A stretch of DNA of 64,000 bases from Seriola aureovittata (GCF_021018895.1 NC_079386.1:18868052-18932051); one strand, 5' to 3'; counted from the first letter of the stretch, positions 48,501-59,386 are shown. A program made the numbers and translations. Notes: generated by a model from the letters alone, not told the origin.

Positions 48501-48620
48501 GGAGAGTCATCAGAGAAACACAAGCCCCTCCCACCACAAGCCACGGCCACCTCTACCCAGAAGCCAAGCAGTTCGTATGATTCTGCTGTTGCAATAGAAA
48601 TCCTGCATCTATTGATTTGA
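45510..48620 (+). CDS. prelid1: PRELI/MSF1 domain protein, PRELID1-like
   Basis: PRELID1 is a mitochondrial intermembrane-space phosphatidic acid carrier working with TRIAP1. Coding exons: 45510-45601, 46427-46652, 47420-47533, 47707-47785, 48469-48620; total 663 nt, 220 aa (human about 219). Motifs: MGRYFHSEVDIRSPWHQVL, AFWQRYPNPY, HVLTEDVLYREVTP, LLSRRLLTKTNRLPGWAER, VYVLEDSIVDPQ, TWNVNHNTLM, LRREAWISSAVYGLARPIQ and FGLTRFKSNQAKAMKGLEF. The start MGRYF matches the family start and has G at -3 and +4. An in-frame ATG at 45471 would add 13 residues but has a weak context. The C-terminus encoded by the last exon (TEAPPHLHGDQGESS ... EILHLLI) lacks the Ala/Lys-rich LEA-like repeats of the mammalian protein, so it is divergent or an alternative end exists. 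Introns 2, 4 and 5 hold copies of one CA-headed repeat. Confidence 0.9.
45851..45900 (+). repeat. CA-headed GTGAGGACC repeat, copy 1 (prelid1 intron 2)
   Basis: Starts CAGGTAACACACACATTTGT and continues CTGTACCTGTGAGGACCC. The same arrangement is seen in introns 4 and 5. The head CAG|GTAAC looks like a splice donor although it lies inside the intron. Confidence 0.6.
47534..47642 (+). repeat. CA-headed GTGAGGACC repeat, copy 2 (prelid1 intron 4)
   Basis: Begins at the donor itself: CAG|GTACAGACACACAC, then TTGTCTTGATATACTTGTGA and GGACCCTAACCCTAACC. The CCCTAA pair is too short to be telomeric. It ends with GATGTCCTCAC and GAGGTCCTC, partly complementary to GTGAGGAC. Confidence 0.65.
47786..47850 (+). 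repeat. CA-headed GTGAGGACC repeat, copy 3 (prelid1 intron 5)
   Basis: Begins at the donor: A|GTAAGACACACACAC, then TTGTTGACTTGTGAGGACCT. Same order of parts as in intron 4. Confidence 0.65.
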
Positions 48621-51620
48621 ACTGGTACTGCGGGGGCGGGGCATCGCATCAACGTCAGCTGGGATTGGTTGCGTTGTGAAGTCCATCATCAGAGAAGAAG
48701 TGCAGCTTTAAAGTTTGACTGAAGCGGAGCAGAAAATAATGAATATTAGTTCCTCAGGATTCACTGGGACAGATTAAAACCTTCTTAGTAAAAAGGTTTC
48801 CCTAAGTTTTGTTTTTTAAAGTTGCTTTTGTTTGATTCATTTTGGTTTTTACACCTTTTTCTAGATTATAGTATTAAATTCTATAATATTTATGTAGAGG
48901 TAAACTTTTATGATCTAAGGCTTTGTTATTTAAAAGAAGACAGAAGATAAAGATATTTAGATTCTATTTATAATAAAGAATTCAGTTCTTTCTAGTGTTA
49001 GATGTTATAAAGCAAACGGCTCGCATTCCATTATTCGTTATTTTCTGTCTAAGCCATCTATTTTTCACTGTCGTAATTTTTATATTTTTATATGAACATT
49101 GTTCTCAATTCTTGTTTTGAATTATGTTATTATAATTATTTATATTTTCTAGTCATTTTAATAATTCCAGTGACATTTTTTCGGCATTTTCTTTTCGTCA
49201 TTCAGCGAAAAATATTGTTTCATTAAGAACTCTTGCCTGCTAAATTTAATTTTATAATAATTAAATCGTCTATTGAGATAATCTTTCTAATTTTATTTCT
49301 TTAACTGAATGTTGCATGAGATCAGCGCTGAAGTCATTTTAGAATCAGATTGTTGTACAGATGCATGTTTCACATTCTCAACATGATCTTAACGAGTGGT
49401 CCCTCCATCATCGCCCTCTGGTGGTCAACTCCTGATATTAAATTCTTAATGTTATAATTCTTAAGCTGTCAGCCCTGGTTCAGCTGCTGTATGTGTTTCC
49501 AGTGCAGTTTTTCAGGGAACTGATTATATTCACTTGCAGCTCAAAGTCTAGTGGTTCTACAGTTTATTACTTGCAGAGATTGTACCAAGTTCTTAGAAAC
49601 AGGAATCACCAGGGGGCGATAAAGTGAAATAAGATCACCTGAGTTTATTTTGGACTGGTTTCTACTTCAGGGGCAAACTGGGCCTGTCAGGCTTTGATGG
49701 TTTTTCAGATTCAGATCTCGTGTTTGAGCTTCCTTCTCTGACTTTTATCATTTCAACATTCAGTTTATACTGTGAAGAACCACCATCATATTCTCACTTT
49801 TCATCAGTCATCACAATAAATCTAAATCTACTTTAACAGCTGCTGTCGTCACTATAAGGTTTTTCATTTAATGTGACACTGTGCAATGTGTTCAAACACA
49901 TGAACATGTTAATTAACCAATGAATTCATGTATATCACAGAATATCCTCCACGTTAAATTATGTAGGAGAAAATAAGATACTCAAGCCGTAATTAAATAC
50001 TTTAACCTTTTGGTTTTAAATGTCACTTTTCATTTTTAATCATCATTATGATTTCAATATCGTTTTTTACTTTCCTTTTCTACAGTTATAAATCTGTAAT
50101 CCTGTGATAAACCAGACACAGTCTCACTTCAGGATATTTGCAAAACACACTTTATTCTTTGGAAAGTCACTGTGTCATATTCCAGGATTGTGAAAACTTT
50201 CATGCACAAAACACGCGGGAGATAAATGTTTATCACAGAGAATAATAATGAAACACTGAACTTGAACACTGAAATAAGAAATGTGAAGCTAAAAATAAAA
50301 CGTAACGTAAATTGTTAAAGTCCTTCAACATGTAGTGACTTTTCCACTGAGATTTCTTTTATTACCGGCTTTACCAGTAAAGTAAATGGCTCTATAATGA
50401 GTAATACTCCTGTAACACAAATGTTACTGTAACAGTAGTTGTTATTGTTGGCTGCAATTCATTTAAAACGAAGACATTAACTTAGCAAGATGCTAACTTT
50501 TACAAACAGGATGTTTGACTTATGAGTTCCAAGATACTAACGTGGCACATTATTATTATATTCCACGTCAGAACGAGCTCTTCAAGTTCATATACAACGT
50601 TATAAAAATAGGTTTGTTTCCAAAATGTCTAAAGTTCTTGTCTTTAAACAAAAAACTTTGGAAGCTCTTTGGAAGAACCGGTCAGACTCTTGGTATCATG
50701 CTAAAGCTAGCTCCTGCTAACTGGTGTCCGACACCTTAGAGAACTGCTCAGATGAAAACATGTTTTTAAATCCATGATTCACCAGTATAATGTTTTTTCA
50801 TGATCTCACTTTTGCTAAATGGTAAAATGTTTCAGCCTCTTGGATTAATTATTTTTTTCTTCTAAACTCATACAGCGCATTAACAACACATTTTCTTCAC
50901 TTGTTCTTCATTAATGTAACATGAGAACAATGATGTCATATAAATGCCAATTTGAATATGACACATTTAAAACGTAACAAATACTTTTAAGGCTTTTCAA
51001 CATGTGGCGAAGTTTCCATTAATGTTCCCTGAGTTTAAGGTGAAGATTATTTTTGTCTGACAAACGTTACATGTATTAATACTGCCACAGTAAAGTGAAG
51101 GAAATGATCATTAATAACCGTTGTGCATCCCTATGGACATTTTTGTCCTTTTCATTTTTGATGTTTTGGTAATTTTGGCTGCGTTATTGGCATTTCAACC
51201 TCAGCTCCTGTAATACATCTAAAATACACAAAACAGTTCCACTTAGGACCTTAATAAGGCAGCACAATCAGTGTTGTTGCTAACCACTGAAGCCTTGAAG
51301 GGTGTCCCCTGATTTCAAGTCAACCCTCACCTAAAAAACCCTTGTAAAATAATGGTACATTCCAGAAGTGACATCATTTACAGGAAGTTGCTTCAACATA
51401 TACATCAAAATAATATTTGAATTCTAATGATATAATCAATATCTAACCCTAAACCTACTTCAGACATCAGCTCCTTCAGCTCTGCTGCCCTGCTCGTCAC
51501 TCACAGCTTCATTTTTATTTTTGAATGGAAACTGTAATTCAGGAGATTCAAAACTGAACTCACTTGTTTTTTTTAGAGCTGTGTCTGTTTCAGGGACAGG
51601 AACTCTGTAAAACATCTATC
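48621..51620. other. non-coding interval between prelid1 and the Ig/lysozyme-like gene
   Basis: Tail-to-tail intergenic region with the 3' UTRs of the two converging genes. AATAAA at 48972-48977 on the plus strand could serve prelid1. TTTATT at 50151-50156 is AATAAA on the minus strand and is the likely signal of the opposite gene. The rest is AT-rich and no exon was recognised. Confidence 0.5.
50151..50156 (-). promoter_or_regulatory. candidate polyadenylation signal of the Ig/lysozyme-like gene
   Basis: On the minus strand AATAAAGTGTGTTTTGC is followed by GAGACTGTGTCTGG, a GT-rich downstream element. It would give a 3' UTR of about 1.5 kb. Confidence 0.4.
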
Positions 51621-54600
51621 TCAATACTTGTTGCCAAGTGTCTTGAAGCCTTTGTTGGCGAACCAGCGCGCTCTGGCGATCACATCATTGGCGAAGTCTT
51701 TGCATGGCGTCTCACTGTCCATGTTCTCATGATCCTTCAAATTAAGGACTTTCTCCTCACCTAAGATGTAACAAGCCAACGCTCCTGAAACACAGCGAAG
51801 CAAATGCTCAGATACATGAAGACACAAACATGTGAGGTTCCATTTTAAAGGAGACGTCCCTCATATCTCCACGTAGTACAACAGGAAGTCCCAGAACACC
51901 TTTCATCAACTTCGGCAAACACAAACACTGCGACGAAACTAAAGGGAAAAGTTCGACATTTCAACACTTTGCTGGGGAGAGGGACGTCTGGACTACATCA
52001 TGCATCATCATGATCTGACCCCAGATAAGAAATAATCCGTTACACAACCAGATGAAACGAAAAGGTTCTAGCTTGTTAGTCCGTGAGCTTGTGTATCTGG
52101 AGCATTAAACAGTACCTCCACTAGGGGGCAGAGTAGTTTGTTTAAATGTGTGAAACTCAGGCTGTAAGAAATGTCATTTTCTTCTAAAGGTCAACAGCTG
52201 TGTAAAAATGCACAAACTCTTACTGTTCAATTCTCGTAGAGTTAAAGTTAAGTAAAGTAAAGTTTGCGATTGGTCTATTTGTTTTGAAAAGCGCAAAGTG
52301 TGGAAAGGAGGCAGGAGGCGTCCATGTTTTTACCCTTCAGCTGGTGTTGTGAGGTCCAGTTCTTCCTCTCCTTCAGCATGATCCGAAGGAGCCTGGCGAT
52401 GATTCTGGCTCCTTGTTCCACATGCTCCTTGCTGAACGGGCCGCCTTCCAGACAGTTGTGAAGCTTACTGATCTGCAGGACACACACATCGTCGTTTCAG
52501 GAAGTCCTCAATCCAACATGCAACCAGGAACCACGTGAGCTAACACCATGTTTAAGATAAATGACGAAGCACAGCACATCTTTAGATTAAAATCAAATCC
52601 AGCTGGTGGATGAAAGCAGACGAGCCGCCGTCACTGTGGCGCAGCTCGCTTGTAAACCTGCAGATGGCGCTGATGCTTTATCCAAGAAGTGTGTCGCACC
52701 TGCATGAGACCGAAGCAGTTTGAGTCGTACAGTCCGAAGCCGTTTTGATCCAGCTTGGTTCCGGCCAGAGACTGTCTGGAGATGATGCCAGCGAGCAGGG
52801 AGGGGGGGATGTTTTCACTGCAGCAAATGACAACAACTGTCAAGTTTTCTATAGAGAGACTACAAAGAGACAAAAACAACCACAAAGAGACAAAAACAAC
52901 CACAAAGAGACAAAAACAACCACAAAGAGACAAAAACAACAACAAAGAGACAAAAACAACCACAAAGAGACAAAAACAACCACAAAGAGACGAAACCAAC
53001 CACAAAGAGACGAAAACAACCACATCATACTGTGTTTGAACTGTTGCCATACGTACGATTCTCCCACTCTGTTGATGATGTCTTTGTATTTGTTCATCTC
53101 GTCCAGGTCTCTTTCAGCCAGCTGTTCTGAGACTTTGACTCCATCCAGCGGTTGATCTGAAACAGAGTCGACGAACAGCTTCATCAGACTTTGTATCCGG
53201 GTTTATCACAGCTGTGGGGTGGAACATGACTTCACCATTTAATTAAAACACGATATTCGATTGAATCTGCTTCAATTAATTTGTTATTAAATTAAGTTAT
53301 TTCCCCAGACTGTGACATCACAGAAATAACTAATCGTCTGATCTTTGACTGGGTCTTTAAATGACCTCTTCTTCTTCTGCAGTGCTTTACTGGCAGCGAC
53401 TGGAGAGAAAACGGAGGTGAAGGCTGAGCGAACTGACCGTTGTTGAACAGATGTTGAGATTTCGCCGTGATTTCAGACGCTCCTGTCGTGTCCACCTGGG
53501 AGATGTCTATGTCTGAAGACAAAGACAGAGGACAGACACCATCACACCTGTAAAAGCTCGTTTTCACGGTCTTACCGGTCAAACGATGACGAACCAAACA
53601 ACAAGACCCACAATTATTTCTCCATTAATTACATGAATTCATGTAATTAATAAAGACTTTTAAAAACCTTTTCTTGAGGAAAAGTCTTTAAGTTGGAGAC
53701 TGACCTTTGAGAAGTGGTTGTGCTGAGGAAAGAAGAGACAGTTGTTCATCATCATGACAATAATCATCAGTTACATCTGTTCAAATCAATTCTGTGACGT
53801 CAGATTTACAACAAAAACAAGCTGCACAATAAACACTTGAACTCACCCTCTTCTCCTCGGAGCGGCTGTTGGACCAGTCTGGTGCAGAACACTGCAACGA
53901 CACAGAACCAGACAGGAAGTGAGCGAAGCAGCCAGGTTAACCAGACTCTTTACTGCTCTACAACACAAGAGAGACCGACCTCTCAGCTTCTCAAGCTTCC
54001 ACTGAAGAACGACGATGACCACGACAGCCACGACAAGCAGGATGGTGGCTGCGACTGCGTATCCAGGACCCGCCTCCGCCTCCGAAACACTCAACTTTTC
54101 TGCAAGTAAAAAAATAAACAAACTGGGAAATGTGAAATCCCTCTGAGGCGGCAACAAAGACGAACACTGAAAACTTCCAGACGTTGTTTTTACCACTGAT
54201 ATCGATGCGTTTCTCCTTCACCAGGCGCAGCTCGGTGATCTCCGCTTGACAGACCATGATTCCACTCTTTTTTGATTTTCCTTTTGTAACAAAAGAAGAA
54301 AACAAAAGTTAAAACTCCAGATTGGAAGTCGAGACTCGTGACCGAGACCTGACAGTCGTACCTGGAGCGTGAGTAGTGGTTGACCTACCTTTAGCCAGGT
54401 CCAGGTGCGCCCTGACGGAGTAGAGGTCGCCCGGTTCCACTGACGACTGGCTCTCAGCAGGGAGGACGTTTCCCTCGGCGTCCAGCAGAGACACCCGCGG
54501 CTTCAGGCCCCAGCTGCTGCACTCACAGTAAACAACCAGCTCATTGGACAACTCCCGCACAGTGACGTTGACCTCAGACACCTGAGCTGCAGACAGACAC

Positions 54601-55846
54601 ACCTGTCACCGCACCACCTCACCTGTGGTCTTGTCGTCATTTATGAATCTGAACATACACACTCTGTGTGTGCAGTTCTTGTGTGTCTCATCTTTTTGGT
54701 TTCTGACTTTCCTCGTCCTCTGGTTTTTCCTTAAGCACCAAAAGTAGGTCAAAGGTTTGAGAAATATCTGTAATGTGGCGCAGACATTCATGTTCCCCAG
54801 AGGACGATCTGTAAGAACTGACCTTTCATCATAATCCTCATCATTACTCTGTTATTGTATTTTACATATTTACTTTGCAGTTTTTACATTCAACTACAAC
54901 AATACAAACAAAGACTAGCATGGCTGCTATCTTACCAACAATGAGAGAGACAAACACTTTCACAGATGTTCCTCCACGACGGAAACATCTGGACAACGAA
55001 CAAAAGGAAAAAGGTCACGATTACACAAGAGTCGAATGAATCCTGGGGGAAGATTCAAAATTTCGTAAAACACGTGGGATTTGTTGACAAGAAGAAAAAT
55101 AAACAACATGCCATCATGTACCTGTAGGTGGCGCTGTCTCGCCGCGTGACGTTTCGCAGCGTCAGAGAGCCGTCTTCTGCCACCGCCGTCCTCCCGCGGT
55201 ACTCTCCTGTTGCCTCCTTTTCCAGCTCCTCTCCATTGCGGACGACGTGAACCGTGGACAGGGAGGGACCGTTCACCCGTGACCACTCCGTCAGGCCGAA
55301 GGTCGAGGGGCTGACAGATGGGTCGAAGTGACATGGGAGGACGGCATCTTCGCCGGCGTCTGCAAACACTCGTTCAGGTGAGCCGGACTGTAGAGCTAGA
55401 TAGATAGATAGATAGATAGATACTTTATGAAGTAGGTTTAGGTACAACAGCAAGAACCTCAAGCTTTCATTCAGGGCATAAAGACTTCAGTTTGGTTTGT
55501 GGTAAGCATACGCTCACCCACCTGTCAATCAAAGAGGCCACGCCCTCAATTCTCCATAACTTCAGTCCTTAATAAAATGTAAACAAATAGAGACCAGAAC
55601 TGTTTTTGTACCAGGCTGTAAACATGTTTATTTCTACTGTACTTTTGGACATTTTAATTAGAGGAACTGGATTATCTTTGAGCAGGATTTCTCCCTCATT
55701 AAACAAACTTTTACACTCCTTTTTCACTTTGGCAACGTCGTGAGAATCAGACACATTTTCTCTCAGAAAAACTAGTCAGCTTCTGAAAATCATTATGACG
55801 ATGTGACAACACAAACTGACAGGAACTCAGTGGAAAATGTCATATC

Positions 55847-55917
<71 letters not shown>

Positions 55918-56443
55918 GCGTTTTGGGGAAACTGTCTCTGGGACTTAGCTCTGTGTAAAGTTACATAATCCTTTACCGGAGTTCAAGACGTTAATTTTTT
56001 ACCATTTGTCAACGCTGACACATTAACAGTGACTAAATTAGCAGTCATGATAGAACATAAACTTTAAAACTAATAAAATATAATTTAATCTTCTCATTAA
56101 TTCGGGATAGAAATGATCGACAGTGATGCTCTTTTTTTTTTTTTTTTAACACAAACTCTCTCCCGCTTCCTGCTGCTGAATCGTTAAGTACAGGTAACTC
56201 ATTCTGAATACAGCTCGTGCTCCAGGTAGCAGGTGTGTCCAGCTCGAAATACAAATTGCGCCACATTGTAACAAAGTAACTACCTGTGTTATAACTGTAC
56301 TGTAGCGCACGTGTGCTGTTCGCTGCGACACGCCCCTTTAGGACGGGTTTGTAACAAACGCACTGACCTGACACCGGAAGGAGGACGCTGCTGAAAACCA
56401 CCACGGAGCAGAGACAGAAGAAGAGGAGTCCCGCGTGCTCCAT
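51621..56443 (-). CDS. Ig V/C transmembrane protein fused to a goose-type lysozyme-like domain
   Basis: Minus-strand exons: 56368-56443, 55122-55395, 54936-54988, 54389-54586, 54194-54280, 53980-54099, 53847-53891, 53705-53722, 53438-53512, 53057-53156, 52700-52817, 52334-52472, 51621-51784. Every junction is phase-compatible; total 1467 nt, 488 aa. Residues 1-25 are a signal peptide (MEHAGLLFFCLCSVVVFSS). A B7/butyrophilin-type V domain follows (VLPCHF, LTEWSR, DSATYRC), then a C-type domain (VVYCECSSW, GIMVCQAEI) split by an intron. The membrane helix is about 244-262. The cytoplasmic linker carries EAQPLL (284-289), an acidic dileucine form. Residues 291-488 resemble g-type lysozyme: DTTGAS, AERDLDEMNKYKDIINRVG, LLAGIISRQS, CFGLMQ, WTSQHQLKG, DFANDVIARARWF. 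Gln364 replaces the catalytic Glu. An in-frame ATG at 56494 would lengthen the N-terminus by 17 residues. Two adjacent genes remain possible, but the lysozyme part has no start codon of its own. Confidence 0.72.
52861..53020 (+). repeat. 20-bp minisatellite in an intron of the lysozyme-like part
   Basis: Eight tandem copies of a 20-bp unit, CACAAAGAGACAAAAACAAC, with the last copies showing A-to-G and A-to-C changes. It fills most of the 239-nt intron between 53057 and 52817. Both strands read open through it because the unit lacks stops in some frames; these open frames are artefacts. Single related units occur near 61474. Confidence 0.95.
55398..55422 (+). repeat. (GATA)n microsatellite next to a splice acceptor
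   Basis: About six GATA copies. On the minus strand the tract reads (TATC)n and ends in CTAG just before the V-domain exon (5' end at 55395), so it forms the pyrimidine-containing part of that acceptor. Confidence 0.9.
55505..55655 (-). repeat. dispersed fish repeat, inverted partner of 35384-35560
   Basis: On the plus strand CACCTGTCAATCAAAGAGGC, CCTCAATTCTCCATAACTT and GTACCAGGCTGTAAACATGT are the reverse complement of the element in cxxc4 intron 2. It sits in the first intron of the Ig/lysozyme-like gene. Confidence 0.7.
55849..55916 (+). repeat. (CA)n microsatellite
   Basis: Uninterrupted CA tract of about 34 copies in the first intron of the Ig/lysozyme-like gene. Confidence 0.95.
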
Positions 56444-57664
56444 CCGCAGAGCCGCAGCAGCAGAATCAGAGGACACCAGACCGCTGTCCAACATGGAGAC
56501 AATGACAAGGACTTTTTAGAACTTCGGCGCATGCGCTGAACTGTGGGTGACGCGTTATGACGTATGTTCATGACTTTTTGATATTTTGAACTTTTTACCC
56601 CCCTGCACTGTTTGGTATCTTTAACAACATTAATAATGAACTTAAAGAATTATATGTTATCAATTTGGTGATTATTTTAGCTAAAGGTCACATCCATAAA
56701 TCTAAATTCAGTCTAAGCAGTCCAAACATTAAAACTATTTTTTTTAAACCGTGGATTTGTTCTTTATTTAATATTTTTATTAAGATCACTTTCCCTGGCT
56801 TTATTATAGTTTTGTCTGCATTAATGTTTCTGTTATATGTGACATCCATGTTCAATACAGATGTTGGGGGAAAAAACAACAACTTTGTTTTATCCCTAAT
56901 GATTGTTTTTACATATTTTATTAAAAAATGCATCATAATTTATTAATGTATTTAAATAAAAGAATTAACTTGAAAGATTTCTTTTACAGAGTAAAATTGC
57001 ATGATTTTATATCACATTAATATTCATGTTAATCAAAAAAAAGTAAGATATCTGTTTAAAATGAGAGAAAAAAATCATGAAACACGTTCAGGTGTGTTTG
57101 TTTGTTCACATATGAGAATAAAGAAATCAGACAATACGACATCTGACAAAACAAAGTCCCAAACAAAGATGAAACCAAACCCACAAGTGAATCTGACCCT
57201 GAAACCTTGATTTAAGTGTCATTCTGTGATACTGGCGTCTCTACTATAATCTTTTTCTCTTGTCACCATATGAATATCATGTTTCACACTCCTACAGAAA
57301 TGTATTATTTAATTAAATTTTACAGCAGAGTAAATGTTCTCCTTGAGAGGACTAAAAGCTCTGTGCGACATGTGGGAGTGGATCAGGGCGTTGTTGGGCC
57401 GACACCACCTTAGATAAATAATAATTAGTGGAATGATACAATTATTAAAGAAAACATGAAGCTAACTTTTAATATTTGGAGCTGATTAATGTTTGACTTT
57501 CTGTCAGTGGGAGGATTTAAGAGCTGGTCCTGGTTCAGCTGATCCTGCAGCAGGTTTGTCACAGACTCACCTGTCGTTCATTTAAACAGCTCACAGTAGA
57601 AGTGTGAGTAACTTCTCTGGTTGTCATCGTCTTGAACATCTGTTGAACATCTGCAGCCTCCACC
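56444..57664. other. divergent interval upstream of two genes
   Basis: AT-rich sequence between the minus-strand Ig/lysozyme-like gene and the plus-strand small secreted peptide. The segment next to 56443 is moderately CpG-rich (GGCGCATGCGC at about 56525), which fits a promoter. A TTTAAA-type element lies at 57580-57586, about 80 nt before the peptide start. No coding exon was recognised. Confidence 0.45.
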
Positions 57665-59386
57665 ATGAAGACGCTGGCTCTGTCTGTGCTTGTGTGTGTC
57701 CTGATGGCTCTGACTCGATCTGCCGGTGAGTGTTTTTTAATTTTCTACAATTTCACCTCGTTTCAGAGACAAACATTGAACTTTTGACTCCCAGACAGAC
57801 AGAGGTGAAATGATGCCTTCACTGTCCTGTCAAAACGACACTTTCCACACACTCCAGGGTTTTGATTCAATGTATTCAGAAAGAAACACGACGTCCTTCA
57901 GTTGATGTGAATAAATTCAACAAAGACGACATTTAGAGATACATGTATTGGACAATACTGATGTGCTGTTATTGACCCAGCTGTGCATGAAGTCCATGTT
58001 GCTTAAAACGCATCAGTAATCATTATACAATATTTCCATATAGAGGTTCTCACCTCATGGCCCACTGGAAAATCTGTTAAAAAAAATAAATAATTAAGGG
58101 ATTTTTTCAACATTTCTAAAGATCATTTCATTTTAAAACATTTAAAAATATTGTTTATAACTTTAATATTTATCATTTTTTTAGTTTTTTTTATATAATT
58201 ACATCTTTTTGCCAAAATGGTAACTTTGCAAATGATTTGTCTGCCCACTTGCAATACCTCTGCAGCCCAGCAGGGGGCCCTGACCAGCAGGTCGAGAGCC
58301 ACTGCTTTAATATCTGCTGATGATAAAACTGTACAAAAGGACTTTGTAGGTTGTTACATTTACTTGTGATGCTTTGTGTATATTTTGTTTATAATATGTA
58401 TTTTTATATTGCGTTGTTGTCACTGTCACTAAAAGCAATAGCTTTACATTTTCAGAAATACGCTGAGTCATGTTCTGGCTGACAGTGGGATGCGAAGCTC
58501 GATACTGTATTCTAAATATAAAGTTACAGTCAGCAGCTGTTAGCTTAGCTTAGCACCAAGACTTGAAACAGAGGGAAACAGCTAGCGTTAGCCTCGACTC
58601 TGGTAACACAATCCTTGTACCAGAACGTCTAAAGCTGAAGCGTTAAGATGAACATTTGCTGTTGTACTGTGGGTTATGCTAAGTTTAGCTAATTAAGTTT
58701 AGCTAAGCTAACAGCTGCTGTAGCTTCATATTTAACCCTTTATCCACCTGAAAAACAAACACTCTTATTTCAACAATATGTCCAAGTCTTCCATTAAGTG
58801 CAGGATGTGGTTTTTACGTCACTGTTCATGCAGCTCATGCACAAGGATTGAGGGATGGATATGAGCCTCGGGTCGTTGCTGCCTCCAGTGAGTGTTCATG
58901 TTCCATTTGTAAAGATGATGAACATTTGAGATATTAATATATTTGCAGTGTAATAATAATAATGACAAGGAATAAATCAATAAATATGTCAATACCTGTC
59001 CTGTTGATCCAGGCGATGGAGGTGACATGGGTAAAGCTGATGGACTGGAATGAGTGTGAGTATTTATATATTTTTTAAGACTTCACAAAGCAATTAAGAC
59101 AAAATGTCACACAAATGGTTCATATTTTATATGATTCTGGATAAACAGGGATGAAACCTGAAGCTGGTCCGAGGTTTATAGCTATAAACCCACGAATCAG
59201 TAATTCTGCTCTTTTACTAAAATGCATCACACTTGTGTAAAATAAAACAGAAAAGATTCTTGATTCTCTTGTCTGTTAAATCGTCCTGTTGATCCAGGAT
59301 ATGAAGAAGAAGAAGAAGAAGAAGAAGAAGAAGAAGAAGAAGAAGAAGAAGAAGAAGAAGAAGAAGGAAAGCATTTGGAGAAATAA
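57665..59386 (+). CDS. candidate small secreted peptide with poly-Glu C-terminus
   Basis: Four exons by splice signals: 57665-57725, 58834-58887, 59013-59030, 59298-59386; total 222 nt, 73 aa, phases consistent (all phase 1). Exon 1 encodes a textbook signal peptide, MKTLALSVLVCVLMALTRSA, with a strong CACCATG context. Exon 2 encodes AHAQGLRDGYEPRVVAAS, exon 3 DGGDM and exon 4 Tyr followed by 21 Glu codons (GAA)n and GKHLEK, then TAA. The stop overlaps an AATAAA. The family is not recognised; acidic secreted peptides of mineralised tissue and antimicrobial precursors are possible analogues only. Exons 3 and 4 share the same 15-nt acceptor, GTCCTGTTGATCCAG. If the exon 3 donor at 59031 were skipped, a TGA follows after Leu-Glu. 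A downstream exon-like segment (59503-59569) could be an alternative end or 3' UTR. Confidence 0.5.

Noticed and set aside
52745..53155. Open frames (plus and minus) rich in KETKTTTKRQ or FVSLWLFLSLCGC
   Set aside because: They are translations of the 20-bp intronic minisatellite, not genes.
53292..53597. Independent start for the lysozyme domain within the frame upstream of DIDISQVDTT
   Set aside because: The upstream extension opens with TTG and contains no ATG; the sequence before 53512 ends in a good acceptor (TTGTCTTCAG), so it reads as intron.
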